DNA of 64,000 nt from Oceanobacter antarcticus (lineage in GTDB: Bacteria > Pseudomonadota > Gammaproteobacteria > Pseudomonadales > Oceanobacteraceae). Positions 25,980 through 34,853 of this stretch are shown here, one piece after another (position 1 is the stretch's first letter; every line of letters begins with the position of its first letter). The translations under genes and the position numbers were made by a program. Under the pieces are notes generated by a model. It was not told the origin of the DNA and did not search any database. It saw only the letters and a program-made list of their open reading frames with translations. The DNA is taken from assembly GCF_044962685.1 (NCBI RefSeq), contig NZ_JBBKTX010000007.1, positions 1 to 64,000 of the forward strand, written 5' to 3'.

Positions 25980-26732
25980 TCAGTCAACAATCATGCAATT
26001 GCCCCACTGACAACGTACAAGCAAAAAACTGCCATCGTCACAACGGGCCTGATACACCTCATCTGGCCAGGCGTTACTGAGCAAGTTGACTTGCGCTCCC
26101 GGACAGGCAAAACGCTGTGACAGTTTTTCTACCACATAATATGATCGGCCATACACCTTGCCTGTCTGTTTCTCCACAGCAGCCTGTTTCAGCAACAAGG
26201 CGTCACCTTGCATATCCTTATGATGCTGCAACTCCAGCAAAGCCTTGTAGGTCGCCTCGCGATCCGCCAGATCCAGATCTCCACGATCAAATTCTTCCAG
26301 CACCTGGAGACAACTACTTTCTCGTTCGGCGTTATTTGCCAAGGCGGCGTTCACTTCTTGCTCCGCGCTTTCAACGATTCCCCAGGTCAGTGCCATCGCC
26401 AGACGCGCACCGGTCGGCTGGCGGGTGTCTGTCACCGTCACCAGATCATAGGCCAGACCATAATCGGCACTTTCGACCAGATTACCATTCCGGCTCCACC
26501 AGTTCTGGCGTGCCAGTTGGGCCGCCTTGTCCGCCTTGTAGCTGACTTTAGAACAACTGTCTGCCCATGTCCGCAAACGCGTATCCAGCGCCAACGCATC
26601 ATAAATTGCGTCCCCTTTGGCAGATAAGGGGCTGGAAGCACAGCCGGACAATCCTGCCAACAGTGCGGCGGCAACCATCACAATCTGAATACGGAGCAAA
26701 CCGGTTCCCGCTATTATCTTCTTCATCAACAT
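25980..26732 (-). CDS. Putative lipoprotein, 250 aa, unknown function
   Basis: The N-terminus has a lysine pair, a long hydrophobic stretch and a lipobox LSGC (Cys31), so the mature protein is probably lipid-anchored. Mature sequence is helical with cysteines at 60, 162, 220, 236, 242 and 246 (approximate); the C-terminal region with RCDDGSFLLVRCQWGNCMIVD could be disulfide-linked. No family is recognised. It begins 2 bases after a glutaredoxin-like gene on the same strand, so the two are likely co-transcribed and a redox link with the cysteines is possible. Confidence 0.65.
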   Translation of the reverse strand: MLMKKIIAGTGLLRIQIVMVAAALLAGLSGCASSPLSAKGDAIYDALALDTRLRTWADSCSKVSYKADKAAQLARQNWWSRNGNLVESADYGLAYDLVTVTDTRQPTGARLAMALTWGIVESAEQEVNAALANNAERESSCLQVLEEFDRGDLDLADREATYKALLELQHHKDMQGDALLLKQAAVEKQTGKVYGRSYYVVEKLSQRFACPGAQVNLLSNAWPDEVYQARCDDGSFLLVRCQWGNCMIVD

Positions 26733-26734
26733 AA

Positions 26735-26995
26735 TCAGTTTTCCTTTTCCGGAGAGTGATGCACTGTCAGCCAGGACAGCAAGTGTGCGAAATCAAACGG
26801 CCAGCCAAGCTCATCACAGGAGCCATCATGCCGAATCACGGGGATACGAATACCATAACGCTCGACCAGCCTGTCATCATTGGCAATATCTTCGTATCGA
26901 TAAGTTACCGGAAGCAGGGTGGTAGCCTGTTGCAACAGTCGGTCTGCATCTTCACACAAGTGACAACCATCGGTACCAAAAAGCGTAAAAGCCAT
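26735..26995 (-). CDS. Glutaredoxin-like thioredoxin-fold protein, 86 aa
   Basis: The protein begins MAFTLFGTDGCHLCEDADRL: a thioredoxin fold with CxxC (Cys11-His-Leu-Cys14), followed by YEDIANDDRLVERYGIRIPVI, with the cis-proline at RIPVI. This is the DUF836/glutaredoxin-2-like small family. The partner and target are unknown. It is just upstream of the cysteine-rich lipoprotein gene, but no signal peptide is seen, so it would act in the cytoplasm. Confidence 0.8.
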   Translation of the reverse strand: MAFTLFGTDGCHLCEDADRLLQQATTLLPVTYRYEDIANDDRLVERYGIRIPVIRHDGSCDELGWPFDFAHLLSWLTVHHSPEKEN

Positions 26996-27068
26996 TTAAT
27001 GATCCTTAATTAAACCTTTAAACTGGGCACATCAAGCACGCCTCAATCAAGCTGGTCAAAAAAATTCG

Positions 27069-27156
27069 GAAAATTGTATGCCATGTTTCTTACTCAGTCA
27101 GTCATCGATCAAACTTCAGTACAATTTTCTACTGGTAAATTCATGTTTGATGATGA
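27069..27156. promoter_or_regulatory. Interlocked inverted repeats upstream of the AraC-type gene
   Basis: GAAAATTGTA (27069-27078) is the exact complement of TACAATTTTC (27120-27129). A second pair, TCATCGATCAAAC (27102-27114) and GTTTGATGATGA (27145-27156), matches apart from one extra base. The pairs interleave in a 260-base AT-rich divergent region between the glutaredoxin-like and AraC-type genes, where operators are expected. Confidence 0.5.
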
Positions 27157-27257
27157 AAACTATCTTACTGATAATTAACTTATTATTTGTCCGCACGCCA
27201 GACTTAAAAACACAATAACGCCATCGGCGACACTCAAGCAGTAAGGCAGCAATCAAT

Positions 27258-28286
27258 ATGACGACGGATCAGGGGTATCTTGCAGCACTGACAGTGATGC
27301 CATTGCTACAGATTTTGCCACATCAACACAGGGAACATCTGCCAGCCCCATTGGGGAATGTAACGCCGGAGCTACCCGCCATACTGGATGCTGCCACCGC
27401 AGACGAGTACATTGCCCATCTGCGGGCAACACACAACAACAACGATTTCTGTGTTTTACCGCCACTCCGCTTCGATAGCATTGCCAGCGGCCCGCTACAC
27501 CATCTGTTTTTGTGCAGTAACACCTTGCGTGAAGCACTGTACTATCTGGAAAAGTTTTCCGCCCTGCTATCAGAACACATGGTTGTCAATGTCACCCGTA
27601 CTCGGATGGGGCCATTACGCGTCCGCATCGATCTGAAAGCAGTCATCGAGAATGACGTCAGCCGCTGGCGTATGGAATTGCTGATCAGTACCTTGCTAAG
27701 CTGGTTTCGCCATCTCTGTGGCTCGCGCTTAAGCATTGAGCGCATCCTGCTGCCGTGGCCAGAGCCAGACTACACCCAGCGCTATACTCAACAATGGCAA
27801 ACCGATCTGCTCTTCAATTGCCCGCAGTGTACAATCGAGCTGCGTCCAGACAGTCTTGATCTGGGGTTACACCATACCAACCCGAACATTACTCAAATGA
27901 TGCGGCGTGAGGTTGAACAGCAATTTCGCAAACTCGTGCGGGCTGGTTCACTGTGCAATCATATCCAGCGGGCTCTGACCAGCGGGCAGTTAAGTTTCTC
28001 CGCCACCCAGCAAACCATTGCTGAACATTTCAATATCAGTACCCGGACGCTGAATCGCCACTTGCAACGAGAAGCGACGTCACTGAAACAACTGGTGACC
28101 CGAGTAAGAATCGAGCGAGCCAAGCACATGCTGCTCAGTAGCAACATCAGCATCGATGCTGTTGCAGTAACACTGGGACTGTCGGGAAGACGTGCTCTGG
28201 ATCGTATATTTTACAAACACGAAAACATCAGTCCAGCGCAGTTTCGTCAGGATGCTAATACAAAAATTTCGGAAGTCGCCAACTGA
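27258..28286 (+). CDS. AraC-family transcriptional regulator, 342 aa
   Basis: The N-terminal part (about 15-200) resembles the arabinose-binding-type ligand domain of OruR/ArgR-like regulators. The C-terminal part (about 235-335) has the two helix-turn-helix motifs: IAEHFNISTRTLNRHLQREA and the second around IDAVAVTLGLSGRRALDRIFYKH. The ligand is unknown. It is transcribed alone, divergent from the glutaredoxin-like gene, and ends 5 bases before the convergent Nudix gene. Confidence 0.85.
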   Translation: MTTDQGYLAALTVMPLLQILPHQHREHLPAPLGNVTPELPAILDAATADEYIAHLRATHNNNDFCVLPPLRFDSIASGPLHHLFLCSNTLREALYYLEKFSALLSEHMVVNVTRTRMGPLRVRIDLKAVIENDVSRWRMELLISTLLSWFRHLCGSRLSIERILLPWPEPDYTQRYTQQWQTDLLFNCPQCTIELRPDSLDLGLHHTNPNITQMMRREVEQQFRKLVRAGSLCNHIQRALTSGQLSFSATQQTIAEHFNISTRTLNRHLQREATSLKQLVTRVRIERAKHMLLSSNISIDAVAVTLGLSGRRALDRIFYKHENISPAQFRQDANTKISEVAN

Positions 28287-28291
28287 GTCGA

Positions 28292-28858
28292 TCAGGCGTC
28301 AACCAAACCTAACAGTCTGGCGCGTTGGATCACTGCGACAGTTAACAGATCCGTAATCCGGCCATCCAGCGTCATCGCCAATGCTTCAGTAAATGGAATA
28401 CGTTGAATATCCAACTGTTCGGTTTCGTCAAAGCAAGGCTTGCCCTCGGTCAGCCCACAGGCCAGATAAGCAAAGGCTTCTTCATTGGTGATGCAATTAC
28501 TGACATGAAAATACCCCAGCGACTGCCACTGCTCAGCAACCAGTCCGGTTTCCTCCTGCAGTTCACGCCGAGCGGCCAATTCTGGTGCCTCATCCAGTGG
28601 CCCACCACCCATGGGTAGTTCCCAGCTGTATTGATCCAAAGGAAAACGGTGCTGACCAACCAGCCAGGTATCACCATTATCCGCGACAGGCAGAACTGCA
28701 ATTGCACGATTTTTGAACGTAACGGTGCCATAAATACCCGGTTTGCCGGTTGGCGCTATCACCTTGTGGTCGTCGACCCTTATCCAGGGATTTTCGTAAA
28801 CGGATTGGGCGCTGACAATAGTCCATGGACCGCGCTGTTGTTGATCATTCTGAGACAT
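28292..28858 (-). CDS. Nudix hydrolase (ADP-ribose pyrophosphatase-like)
   Basis: The 188-residue protein carries a complete Nudix box, GGPLDEAPELAARRELQEET-GL, about residues 84-106, that binds the metal for pyrophosphate cleavage. The flanking pattern (VTFKNRAIAVLPVADNG, YFHVSNCITNEEAFAYLA) resembles ADP-ribose pyrophosphatases. The substrate is not proven. The ATG at 28858 overlaps the end of the rhombosortase gene by 14 bases; a longer frame to 28918 is not needed. It is the last gene of a three-gene minus-strand set. Confidence 0.85.
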   Translation of the reverse strand: MSQNDQQQRGPWTIVSAQSVYENPWIRVDDHKVIAPTGKPGIYGTVTFKNRAIAVLPVADNGDTWLVGQHRFPLDQYSWELPMGGGPLDEAPELAARRELQEETGLVAEQWQSLGYFHVSNCITNEEAFAYLACGLTEGKPCFDETEQLDIQRIPFTEALAMTLDGRITDLLTVAVIQRARLLGLVDA

Positions 28859-29450
28859 ATGGGCTATCCCGGCGAGAAATTTGGCTCCAGACTGCCATAG
28901 CCAACAGCCAGACGCCACCGGCGATCACACCCAACAAATGGGCGCGGGTTTCTACCCGTCCACCAATAATCACCATGATCGTCTGGTCACTGTAAAACGG
29001 TGTCTGTTCCCACAGCACCTTGACCACAATCAGACCGGCAAAGAGCAGCGCGACACGACGGCTATACCCTGACGCCAAAAACGGAGCTACCATCAATACG
29101 CCGTGCAACACTCCAGACAATCCCACATAACGCTGCAAATCCGCTGCCAGTAATATCAACCCCAAACCCGTGATACCGCTGCACCAGAGCAACAGCCAGA
29201 CCAGCACACTGCCTTTCACCGTCCTGCGAGTGATTGCCGCCAACAGCGCCAGGCCGCCGATATTTCCCATCGCATGCAGCAATGACAAGTGTACCCAGTG
29301 GCAAGTCAACAACCGCCACCACTGGCCCTGGTCAATCCGGTTACGATTAAACTCCAGCCACTGCGAGCTAAACGGTTCCAGTGCACTCAACAGCAACACG
29401 ACGGCGACACAGACTGCACAGGTAAGATAACGACCGGGCTGATTCTTCAT
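28845..29450 (-). CDS. rrtA: Rhombosortase (rhomboid-family GlyGly-CTERM processing protease)
   Basis: The 201-residue membrane protein has six predicted helices and the rhomboid/rhombosortase motifs HWVHLSLLHAMGN (about 51-63), the catalytic serine in GLSGVLHG (Ser112) and a catalytic histidine in TRAHLLG (His171). Rhombosortases cleave proteins bearing a C-terminal GlyGly-CTERM signal during surface attachment or type II secretion. The next gene upstream encodes just such a protein. The ATG at 29450 (GGGAA about 8 bases ahead) is preferred to one at 29480. Confidence 0.88.
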   Translation of the reverse strand: MKNQPGRYLTCAVCVAVVLLLSALEPFSSQWLEFNRNRIDQGQWWRLLTCHWVHLSLLHAMGNIGGLALLAAITRRTVKGSVLVWLLLWCSGITGLGLILLAADLQRYVGLSGVLHGVLMVAPFLASGYSRRVALLFAGLIVVKVLWEQTPFYSDQTIMVIIGGRVETRAHLLGVIAGGVWLLAMAVWSQISRRDSPYVSE

Positions 29451-29504
29451 AGTGACATTCCCACAATGATTGCCCACCATCAGGTTACAATCAGGTTATA
29501 CAAA

Positions 29505-31496
29505 TCAGGCGGATGTCCTGTTCGAGGAGCGAGACACCCACGGCAAGGGCAGCCCTAAGATCAGTAGCCACCAGCCACTGCCACCCGATGTACCTGTACC
29601 TGCAGCAGTATCATGCGCGCTACTAACGGTTGTGAGCGGGGTTTCAGTTTTGCTGGTTGTTGCGGGAACAGTACCGGCCTGAGTGCCAGTATCATCACCC
29701 CTGGACACCAAGGCCAGACGGTATAACAAGCGCACATTGACATCATAGGGCTGTATCGTCAGCACCTGCTGCTGTAAGAAAGTCTGTCCACTGCTGCTCC
29801 CCTGCCGATCAAGCCCGATAGAAGCACCCTCGGAGCTAACGGCACCCGCCACAGCAGACACAGACAAAGCCAACACGGCACCACAGTCACCCAGACGGTG
29901 GGCGCTGAAAGGGATCCGGTTCCAGCCGGCCTCAAGCATCATGTCTTGGTCAACAATCTCACAGCCACCCCTCGCTGCAGGCATCGCTGTCAGCGACAAA
30001 TGCACCATGCCGGCACTGACGGCATACATGTCTACGCCTTCAATGGTGCTATCCTCCGGTTGTGTTTCCATATCAAAATGAATAACCAACCTCCGGTCAT
30101 CCCGATTGGCAAACCAGCGATCCGTCGCCAACCACTCAGCGTAACCCAGATTACGCCCGCCCGTATCCAGCAAGCGCTCAACTCGCAGTTGCGCACCCTG
30201 GTCTCCACCTTGACCGGAGATCAACGCCAACAAGTGGCTACCATCAAGAGTGTAGATCCCTTGATCCTGCCAGCGGTCAGTATCAGAAACGACGGCTTCA
30301 CTCAAAACAAAACCGGTTTCCAAAGGTGTAGCCTGAACGGCAGTCGCAACATTAGCCATCGACTGCAACCGATCATCGACCCGACTGACCAGCAACATAT
30401 TATGTGGCAGTGCCTGGTCGAAGCCATCATGGGTTCGGTATTCCAACAGCACCCGTTCACCATGGCGGTAATCGTCTACCGGAATCTCCAGTGCTCTGGC
30501 TGCCCGAGACGAACTTTCCAGCTGCCATTGACTAACCCCCTGACCCACAGCTTCAGGTTGTAAAAAACCGGCCCGATGTTTGGACCAAGCCAACAGATGC
30601 GCTGGCGAATCACCGGCAACCGGCTCACCATTCCAACCACCCAGCCCCATCAGGCCCCAGCGTCCAACGCCATCGGCAAAGCCGGTGTTATTGTGTAAAT
30701 CTGGCAGCCCTAACAGTAAATGACCCAGTTCATGACAAATAACCCCCAAGGTCGCCAGATGGTCTTCATGTTGCTCTCCAACCATCGCATAACCATCCAA
30801 CGCCAGACCTTGAATGAGCAGCTGTCCAAAAGCGGTTTGATGCGCCCATACCCGTGGATGACTGGCTCCAGCACCGGCATAGGAATGCTCATAACCGGCA
30901 ATCACAAACACAATCCCCAGTTCCTGAGCCGATAGCTGACCATTACCATCAAGATCCAATGCCGTCAGATCCGGCAAGCCGCCCTGTTGCTCCAATGCCA
31001 GCATGCTGTCTTGTGCGAGCAAGGCACTAACACCGCCTCCCGCCCCCATCCCGAAATCCGGGTGTGGGTAATCCAGCGTCACATCAACAACCGGGTTGTC
31101 GGGATTGGCCGCTACCAGGAGCAGTGCGCCATAGGAGTTCTCGGCGTAATAGGCACTCACACTCTGTTCGGCAGCAAAAAAGCGCTGTGCTACTTGCCGA
31201 TTGGAATAAACAAAGCCCTGATTACTGAATGCAATCCGAATCACCAGTAACGGCTGCGTCCTGTTAACGGCAATGGCATTCACCTGACGATCGACCAGCA
31301 CCAGTCCTCGCACATTGGGTTTCGTCACATCAGTCAGGCCGATGGTTGCTCTAACCGCAGTCGCCTCCTCCAGCGGTGGCATCAGCAAACCATCGGGTGC
31401 AGGCAAGCTGGCATTCGCCAGCGATAGCGTGATCAGCAAGAGACAGGCAAGACACAGTTTTCCGACGAGCAGGGAGACAGACATGAAACAGGCCAT
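29505..31496 (-). CDS. Secreted M6-family metalloprotease with GlyGly-CTERM tail
   Basis: The 663-residue protein has a signal peptide (about 1-29), an M6/immune-inhibitor-A-like zinc site HELGH (255-259, followed by LHNN), a calcium-loop-like DLDGNGQLSAQE (181-192), and a beta-rich C-terminal half. The last 30 residues are a GlyGly-CTERM sorting signal: SGGSG, a hydrophobic helix (WWLLILGLPLPWV) and a basic tail (RSSNR). The adjacent rhombosortase is its likely processing enzyme. It is probably exported by a type II system and surface-anchored. A second in-frame ATG at 31484 is an alternative start. Confidence 0.87.
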   Translation of the reverse strand: MACFMSVSLLVGKLCLACLLLITLSLANASLPAPDGLLMPPLEEATAVRATIGLTDVTKPNVRGLVLVDRQVNAIAVNRTQPLLVIRIAFSNQGFVYSNRQVAQRFFAAEQSVSAYYAENSYGALLLVAANPDNPVVDVTLDYPHPDFGMGAGGGVSALLAQDSMLALEQQGGLPDLTALDLDGNGQLSAQELGIVFVIAGYEHSYAGAGASHPRVWAHQTAFGQLLIQGLALDGYAMVGEQHEDHLATLGVICHELGHLLLGLPDLHNNTGFADGVGRWGLMGLGGWNGEPVAGDSPAHLLAWSKHRAGFLQPEAVGQGVSQWQLESSSRAARALEIPVDDYRHGERVLLEYRTHDGFDQALPHNMLLVSRVDDRLQSMANVATAVQATPLETGFVLSEAVVSDTDRWQDQGIYTLDGSHLLALISGQGGDQGAQLRVERLLDTGGRNLGYAEWLATDRWFANRDDRRLVIHFDMETQPEDSTIEGVDMYAVSAGMVHLSLTAMPAARGGCEIVDQDMMLEAGWNRIPFSAHRLGDCGAVLALSVSAVAGAVSSEGASIGLDRQGSSSGQTFLQQQVLTIQPYDVNVRLLYRLALVSRGDDTGTQAGTVPATTSKTETPLTTVSSAHDTAAGTGTSGGSGWWLLILGLPLPWVSRSSNRTSA

Positions 31497-31825
31497 GTAT
31501 AAGGGTCTGTTACAAGCTTAGGTACGGCAAACGTTGGGTGCTGAGATAACAACAACACGCTACAAATCAGCAAAGTCGGTAACGCGTTCGTGCGATAAAC
31601 ATACAAAGATAGGCACACGGTCTGTGACGCAGAAGAGTAATATCTGTTGGAATCAGTTGTTTCCTGCAACAGCGCCATAGCAATTGTGCATAAGAAAAGT
31701 CATGCTATTCAGGCCTGAGTGTTAGCCCACAGATAAAACCCAGACAAGTAACAACCGCTGTACTGGGCACAGCCGGTCAGAATGACCAGCGAGAAAGTCA
31801 GAAACAAACGTCGTTTAGCCGTTTA
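31497..31825. other. Intergenic region upstream of the M6 protease gene
   Basis: About 330 bases without a supported gene. It must hold the promoter of the protease-rhombosortase-Nudix set and the 3' end region of the GST-like gene. Short frames present here lack ribosome binding sites and known motifs. I see no strong terminator. Confidence 0.4.
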
Positions 31826-32236
31826 TTAGTAGCGTTGATCCAGATAGTCCAGAATTGCATCCGGACTGTACAGCCATTGACTGTCCTGCTCACCGTCGAT
31901 ACGCAAACAGGGCACCCTTGGTGCACCGCCGCCGTTAACCAGCTCATTACGATAAGCATCAACACGTTCGACGTCTTTTTCCACCACCCGCAAACCGAGG
32001 CGTAAACAATGGCGCCGCACCTGAATCGAGGCCGGGCAGTTACGTGAAAAATACAAATGCATCCGCCGTGACTCACGATCCAGTGCCGTTTGCAGAGCCG
32101 GTGGGCGCACAACCGGCTTAACAGGAACCACTCGATCGACCCAATCAAAAGCCATACTTTTCAGTTGACGAGCTACATTCATATAATCAGGACTCAGCGC
32201 ACGAAATCGATGCGCATTGTAGTCCTGTTTTGCCAC
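31826..32236 (-). CDS. Glutathione S-transferase N-terminal-domain protein, 136 aa
   Basis: Residues about 58-136 form a thioredoxin/GST N-terminal fold: RMHLYFSRNCPASIQVRRHCLRLGL with a cysteine pair CPASIQVRRHC, then the cis-proline-type segment APRVPCLRID and the YSPDAILDYLDQ end typical of GST N-domains. No C-terminal helical GST domain follows, so it resembles a glutaredoxin-like or stand-alone domain protein. The first 57 residues have no known family. It is about 70 bases downstream of a small candidate gene and 250 bases from lepB. Confidence 0.7.
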   Translation of the reverse strand: MAKQDYNAHRFRALSPDYMNVARQLKSMAFDWVDRVVPVKPVVRPPALQTALDRESRRMHLYFSRNCPASIQVRRHCLRLGLRVVEKDVERVDAYRNELVNGGGAPRVPCLRIDGEQDSQWLYSPDAILDYLDQRY

Positions 32237-32305
32237 ACAACAACCCCCTATTGAGTACTTTTTTACACCACCACCACGGGTAAGCCAGATCGCCCCAATA
32301 ACACG

Positions 32306-32413
32306 TCAACCAGGAGATTGGTTAAGCAGAAATATCGCCACCAACAATAACAGCATCGAGCAGGATACAACCCAGCGGCTGTACAAACACACGCGGCAAT
32401 AACGTCCTGCCAT
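32306..32413 (-). CDS. Candidate small membrane protein, 35 aa
   Basis: A 35-codon frame starts with ATG at 32413, preceded by a strong Shine-Dalgarno GGGAGG 7 bases upstream. The product begins MAGRYCRVCLYSRW, with a CxxC pair at residues 6-9, and has a hydrophobic helix (VVSCSMLLLLVAIFLL), so it could be a single-pass small membrane protein. It lies 71 bases downstream of lepB. It is too short for family assignment and could be chance. Confidence 0.35.
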   Translation of the reverse strand: MAGRYCRVCLYSRWVVSCSMLLLLVAIFLLNQSPG

Positions 32414-32484
32414 CTTCACCACCTCCCAGTCATTCCCATGACCAGAAGATAGTTCAGAGTAGCGTTTACCGCCAATACAGAGCG

Positions 32485-33312
32485 TTACTGAATCCAGCTA
32501 TTACGCTCAAACGAAGGCAGGTCACTCCAACTTTTCCAGTGCATCCAGACCGCTACGGCCTTGCCAACAATATTTTTCTCGGGCACAAAACCCCACACCC
32601 GTCCATCGCTGCTGTTGCCACGATTGTCGCCCATCATAAAGTAATGCCCTTGCGGCACATCCCACTCGCCCTCTGGGCCTGCCCAGACCACCAACTCAGT
32701 AGAACCTGCCGGGCGACCGACTACCCACTGTACAGTTGCCTGGTGCTCACCCAGCGACTCTTCTGCCAGATATTTGACCGGACGGTACACCGGCTCTCCA
32801 CTCAAGGCTTGAGTCGCAATTTTTTCACCATTAATCGTCAATTGACGATTGTGATAATCAATATGATCGCCCGGCAAGCCAATCACGCGCTTGATAAAAT
32901 AACGCGGATCATCCGGCGGGAAAAACACCATCACATCACCCCGTTCCGGCTCACCGACAGGGATCAGCGTGTTACCAAAAACCGGCATTCTCAGACCGTA
33001 GTGAAATTTACTCACCAGAATAAAATCACCTTCGGTCAAGCCCGGTTCCATTGATGCCGACGGAATCTGGAACGGTTCGGCAATAAACGAACGCAACACA
33101 AAGACAATCGCCAGCACCGGGAAAAAAGATTTGCTCTGCTCCACCAGAAAAGGCTCACGTGCGGCAACGGCTGCGGCGTCCATATCACCCAGAGCCGTTT
33201 TGGCATCGGCACGATCAGCGCGCCGGGTCGCCAGAAACAGCTTGTCCACCAACGCCACAATGCCGGTAAGCACAGTAGCGACCATCAATACGAGCGGAAA
33301 ATCAATATTCAT
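32485..33312 (-). CDS. lepB: Signal peptidase I
   Basis: LepB removes signal peptides from exported proteins at the inner membrane. The 275-residue protein has two N-terminal membrane helices (about 4-27 and 60-78), the catalytic serine in PSASMEP (Ser87), the general-base lysine in YFIKRVIGLPGD (Lys141) and the conserved box GHYFMMGDNRGNSSDGR near the C-terminus. The ATG at 33312 is preferred to an upstream TTG. It is downstream of purA here, not beside lepA. Confidence 0.94.
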   Translation of the reverse strand: MNIDFPLVLMVATVLTGIVALVDKLFLATRRADRADAKTALGDMDAAAVAAREPFLVEQSKSFFPVLAIVFVLRSFIAEPFQIPSASMEPGLTEGDFILVSKFHYGLRMPVFGNTLIPVGEPERGDVMVFFPPDDPRYFIKRVIGLPGDHIDYHNRQLTINGEKIATQALSGEPVYRPVKYLAEESLGEHQATVQWVVGRPAGSTELVVWAGPEGEWDVPQGHYFMMGDNRGNSSDGRVWGFVPEKNIVGKAVAVWMHWKSWSDLPSFERNSWIQ

Positions 33313-33365
33313 AAATAGCAATAACCTGAAAACGTTGCATCATTGAGGCGGGCATTCTAGCTTAC

Positions 33366-33492
33366 CAGGAGAGGCTCCTGAGATTTTATATTGCCGAAAG
33401 GGAGATTCTTCTGTGGCTGGCTCACCCTGAGACACAAGGTGAGGGAGTGGGCAATATTCATCTCGTTAAGCCGCTGTGTTGCCACAGCGGCT
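33366..33492. terminator. Cluster of three hairpins between purA and lepB
   Basis: AGCCGCTGTG/CACAGCGGCT (33469-33492) is a perfect 10-bp stem with a 4-base loop. CTCACC/GGTGAG (33421-33443) and CAGGAG/CTCCTG (33366-33380) are shorter stems. None has a T-run in the direction of purA. They may act as a 3'-end stabiliser or a Rho-dependent stop for purA rather than a simple intrinsic terminator. Confidence 0.4.
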
Positions 33493-33553
33493 CCTTGATT
33501 ACCTGTCATTAGCAGTACACATGCAGCACTGGCAGGAGACAGGCAAAAACCGA

Positions 33554-34846
33554 TCAGATGTCGAAACTGTGACGCAGTACGATGGTTTCGACGCGGTCAG
33601 GGCCGGTAGAAATAATATCGATCGGTGCGTTGATGGCTGTTTCAATAAAGCGAATATAGGCGCGGGCATTTTCTGGCAAGTCTTCCAGCGTTTTGGCACC
33701 AAACGTGGATTCAGTCCAGCCCGGCAACTCTTCATAAACCGGAGTGATCTTTTCAAACTTGTCAGCGCTAGCCGGCACGTTCATCCGCTTGCCATGTTCA
33801 TCTTCGTAGCCGATACACACCTTGATGGTTTCCAGGCCGTCGAGTACGTCGAGCTTGGTCAGGCAAATGGTATTGATCGAGTTCACACGAATCGCGTGTT
33901 TTACCAGCATGGCATCAAACCAGCCACAACGACGGTCGCGGCCCGTCGTCGTACCTTTTTCCTTGCCAACCGTAGCCAGATGCGTGCCAACGTCATCAAA
34001 CAGTTCTGTCGGAAACGGGCCAGATCCCACACGGGTGGTATAGGCCTTGGTGATTCCCAGAATTTGATCCAGATACAAGGGGCCAACGCCAGAACCCGTC
34101 GCCACGCCACCTGCGGTGGTGTTGGACGAGGTGACGAAGGGGTAAGTACCGTGGTCAATGTCCAGCAGCGTGCCTTGAGCACCTTCAAACATGATGTCAC
34201 CACCGGCTTCACGGACGGAGTGCACCAGATCTACGGCATCAACCACGATACTTTCAATCTGTGCAGCCCAGTCTTTGCAAGATGCCAAGGTTGCTTCATA
34301 ACTGACTTCTTCCACACCGTAGTAGTGCTTCAGTGCAAAGTTATGGTATTCCATGACGTCTTTCAGCTTGTCAGCAAATTCCGGCTGATACAGATCGTCG
34401 ACACGCAAGCCACGACGGCTGACTTTGTCTTCGTAGGCTGGGCCGATACCACGACCGGTAGTGCCAATCTTGGCGTTACCCCGTTTGATTTCGCGCGCCT
34501 GATCCAGAGCCGCATGATAAGGCAGAATCAATGGGCAGGCATGGGATACGCGCAAACGCTCCATCACCGGCACACCACGATCTTCCAATGCCCGCACTTC
34601 TTTCAACAATGCATCCGGTGCCAAGACCACGCCATTACCGATGATACAGGTTACGCCATCACGCAGGATGCCAGAAGGAATCAGGTGCAAGGCGGTTTTT
34701 TCGCCGTCAATGACCAGAGTATGACCGGCATTGTGGCCACCCTGAAAGCGCACAACTGCAGCGGCTTTTTCAGTCAGCAAGTCAACAATTTTACCTTTAC
34801 CTTCGTCACCCCATTGGGTGCCGAGAACTACAACACTTTTACCCAT
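33554..34846 (-). CDS. purA: Adenylosuccinate synthetase
   Basis: PurA joins IMP and aspartate using GTP in AMP synthesis. The 430-residue protein has the N-terminal TQWGDEGKGK loop, the GHNAGHT segment and the C-terminal GTP-binding TKLDVLDGLE. The ATG at 34846 is used; an upstream frame covering the hisZ end is rejected. It begins 7 bases after hisZ ends, as in many gammaproteobacteria (hisZ-purA). Confidence 0.96.
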   Translation of the reverse strand: MGKSVVVLGTQWGDEGKGKIVDLLTEKAAAVVRFQGGHNAGHTLVIDGEKTALHLIPSGILRDGVTCIIGNGVVLAPDALLKEVRALEDRGVPVMERLRVSHACPLILPYHAALDQAREIKRGNAKIGTTGRGIGPAYEDKVSRRGLRVDDLYQPEFADKLKDVMEYHNFALKHYYGVEEVSYEATLASCKDWAAQIESIVVDAVDLVHSVREAGGDIMFEGAQGTLLDIDHGTYPFVTSSNTTAGGVATGSGVGPLYLDQILGITKAYTTRVGSGPFPTELFDDVGTHLATVGKEKGTTTGRDRRCGWFDAMLVKHAIRVNSINTICLTKLDVLDGLETIKVCIGYEDEHGKRMNVPASADKFEKITPVYEELPGWTESTFGAKTLEDLPENARAYIRFIETAINAPIDIISTGPDRVETIVLRHSFDI

Positions 34847-34853
34847 GTCTGTC

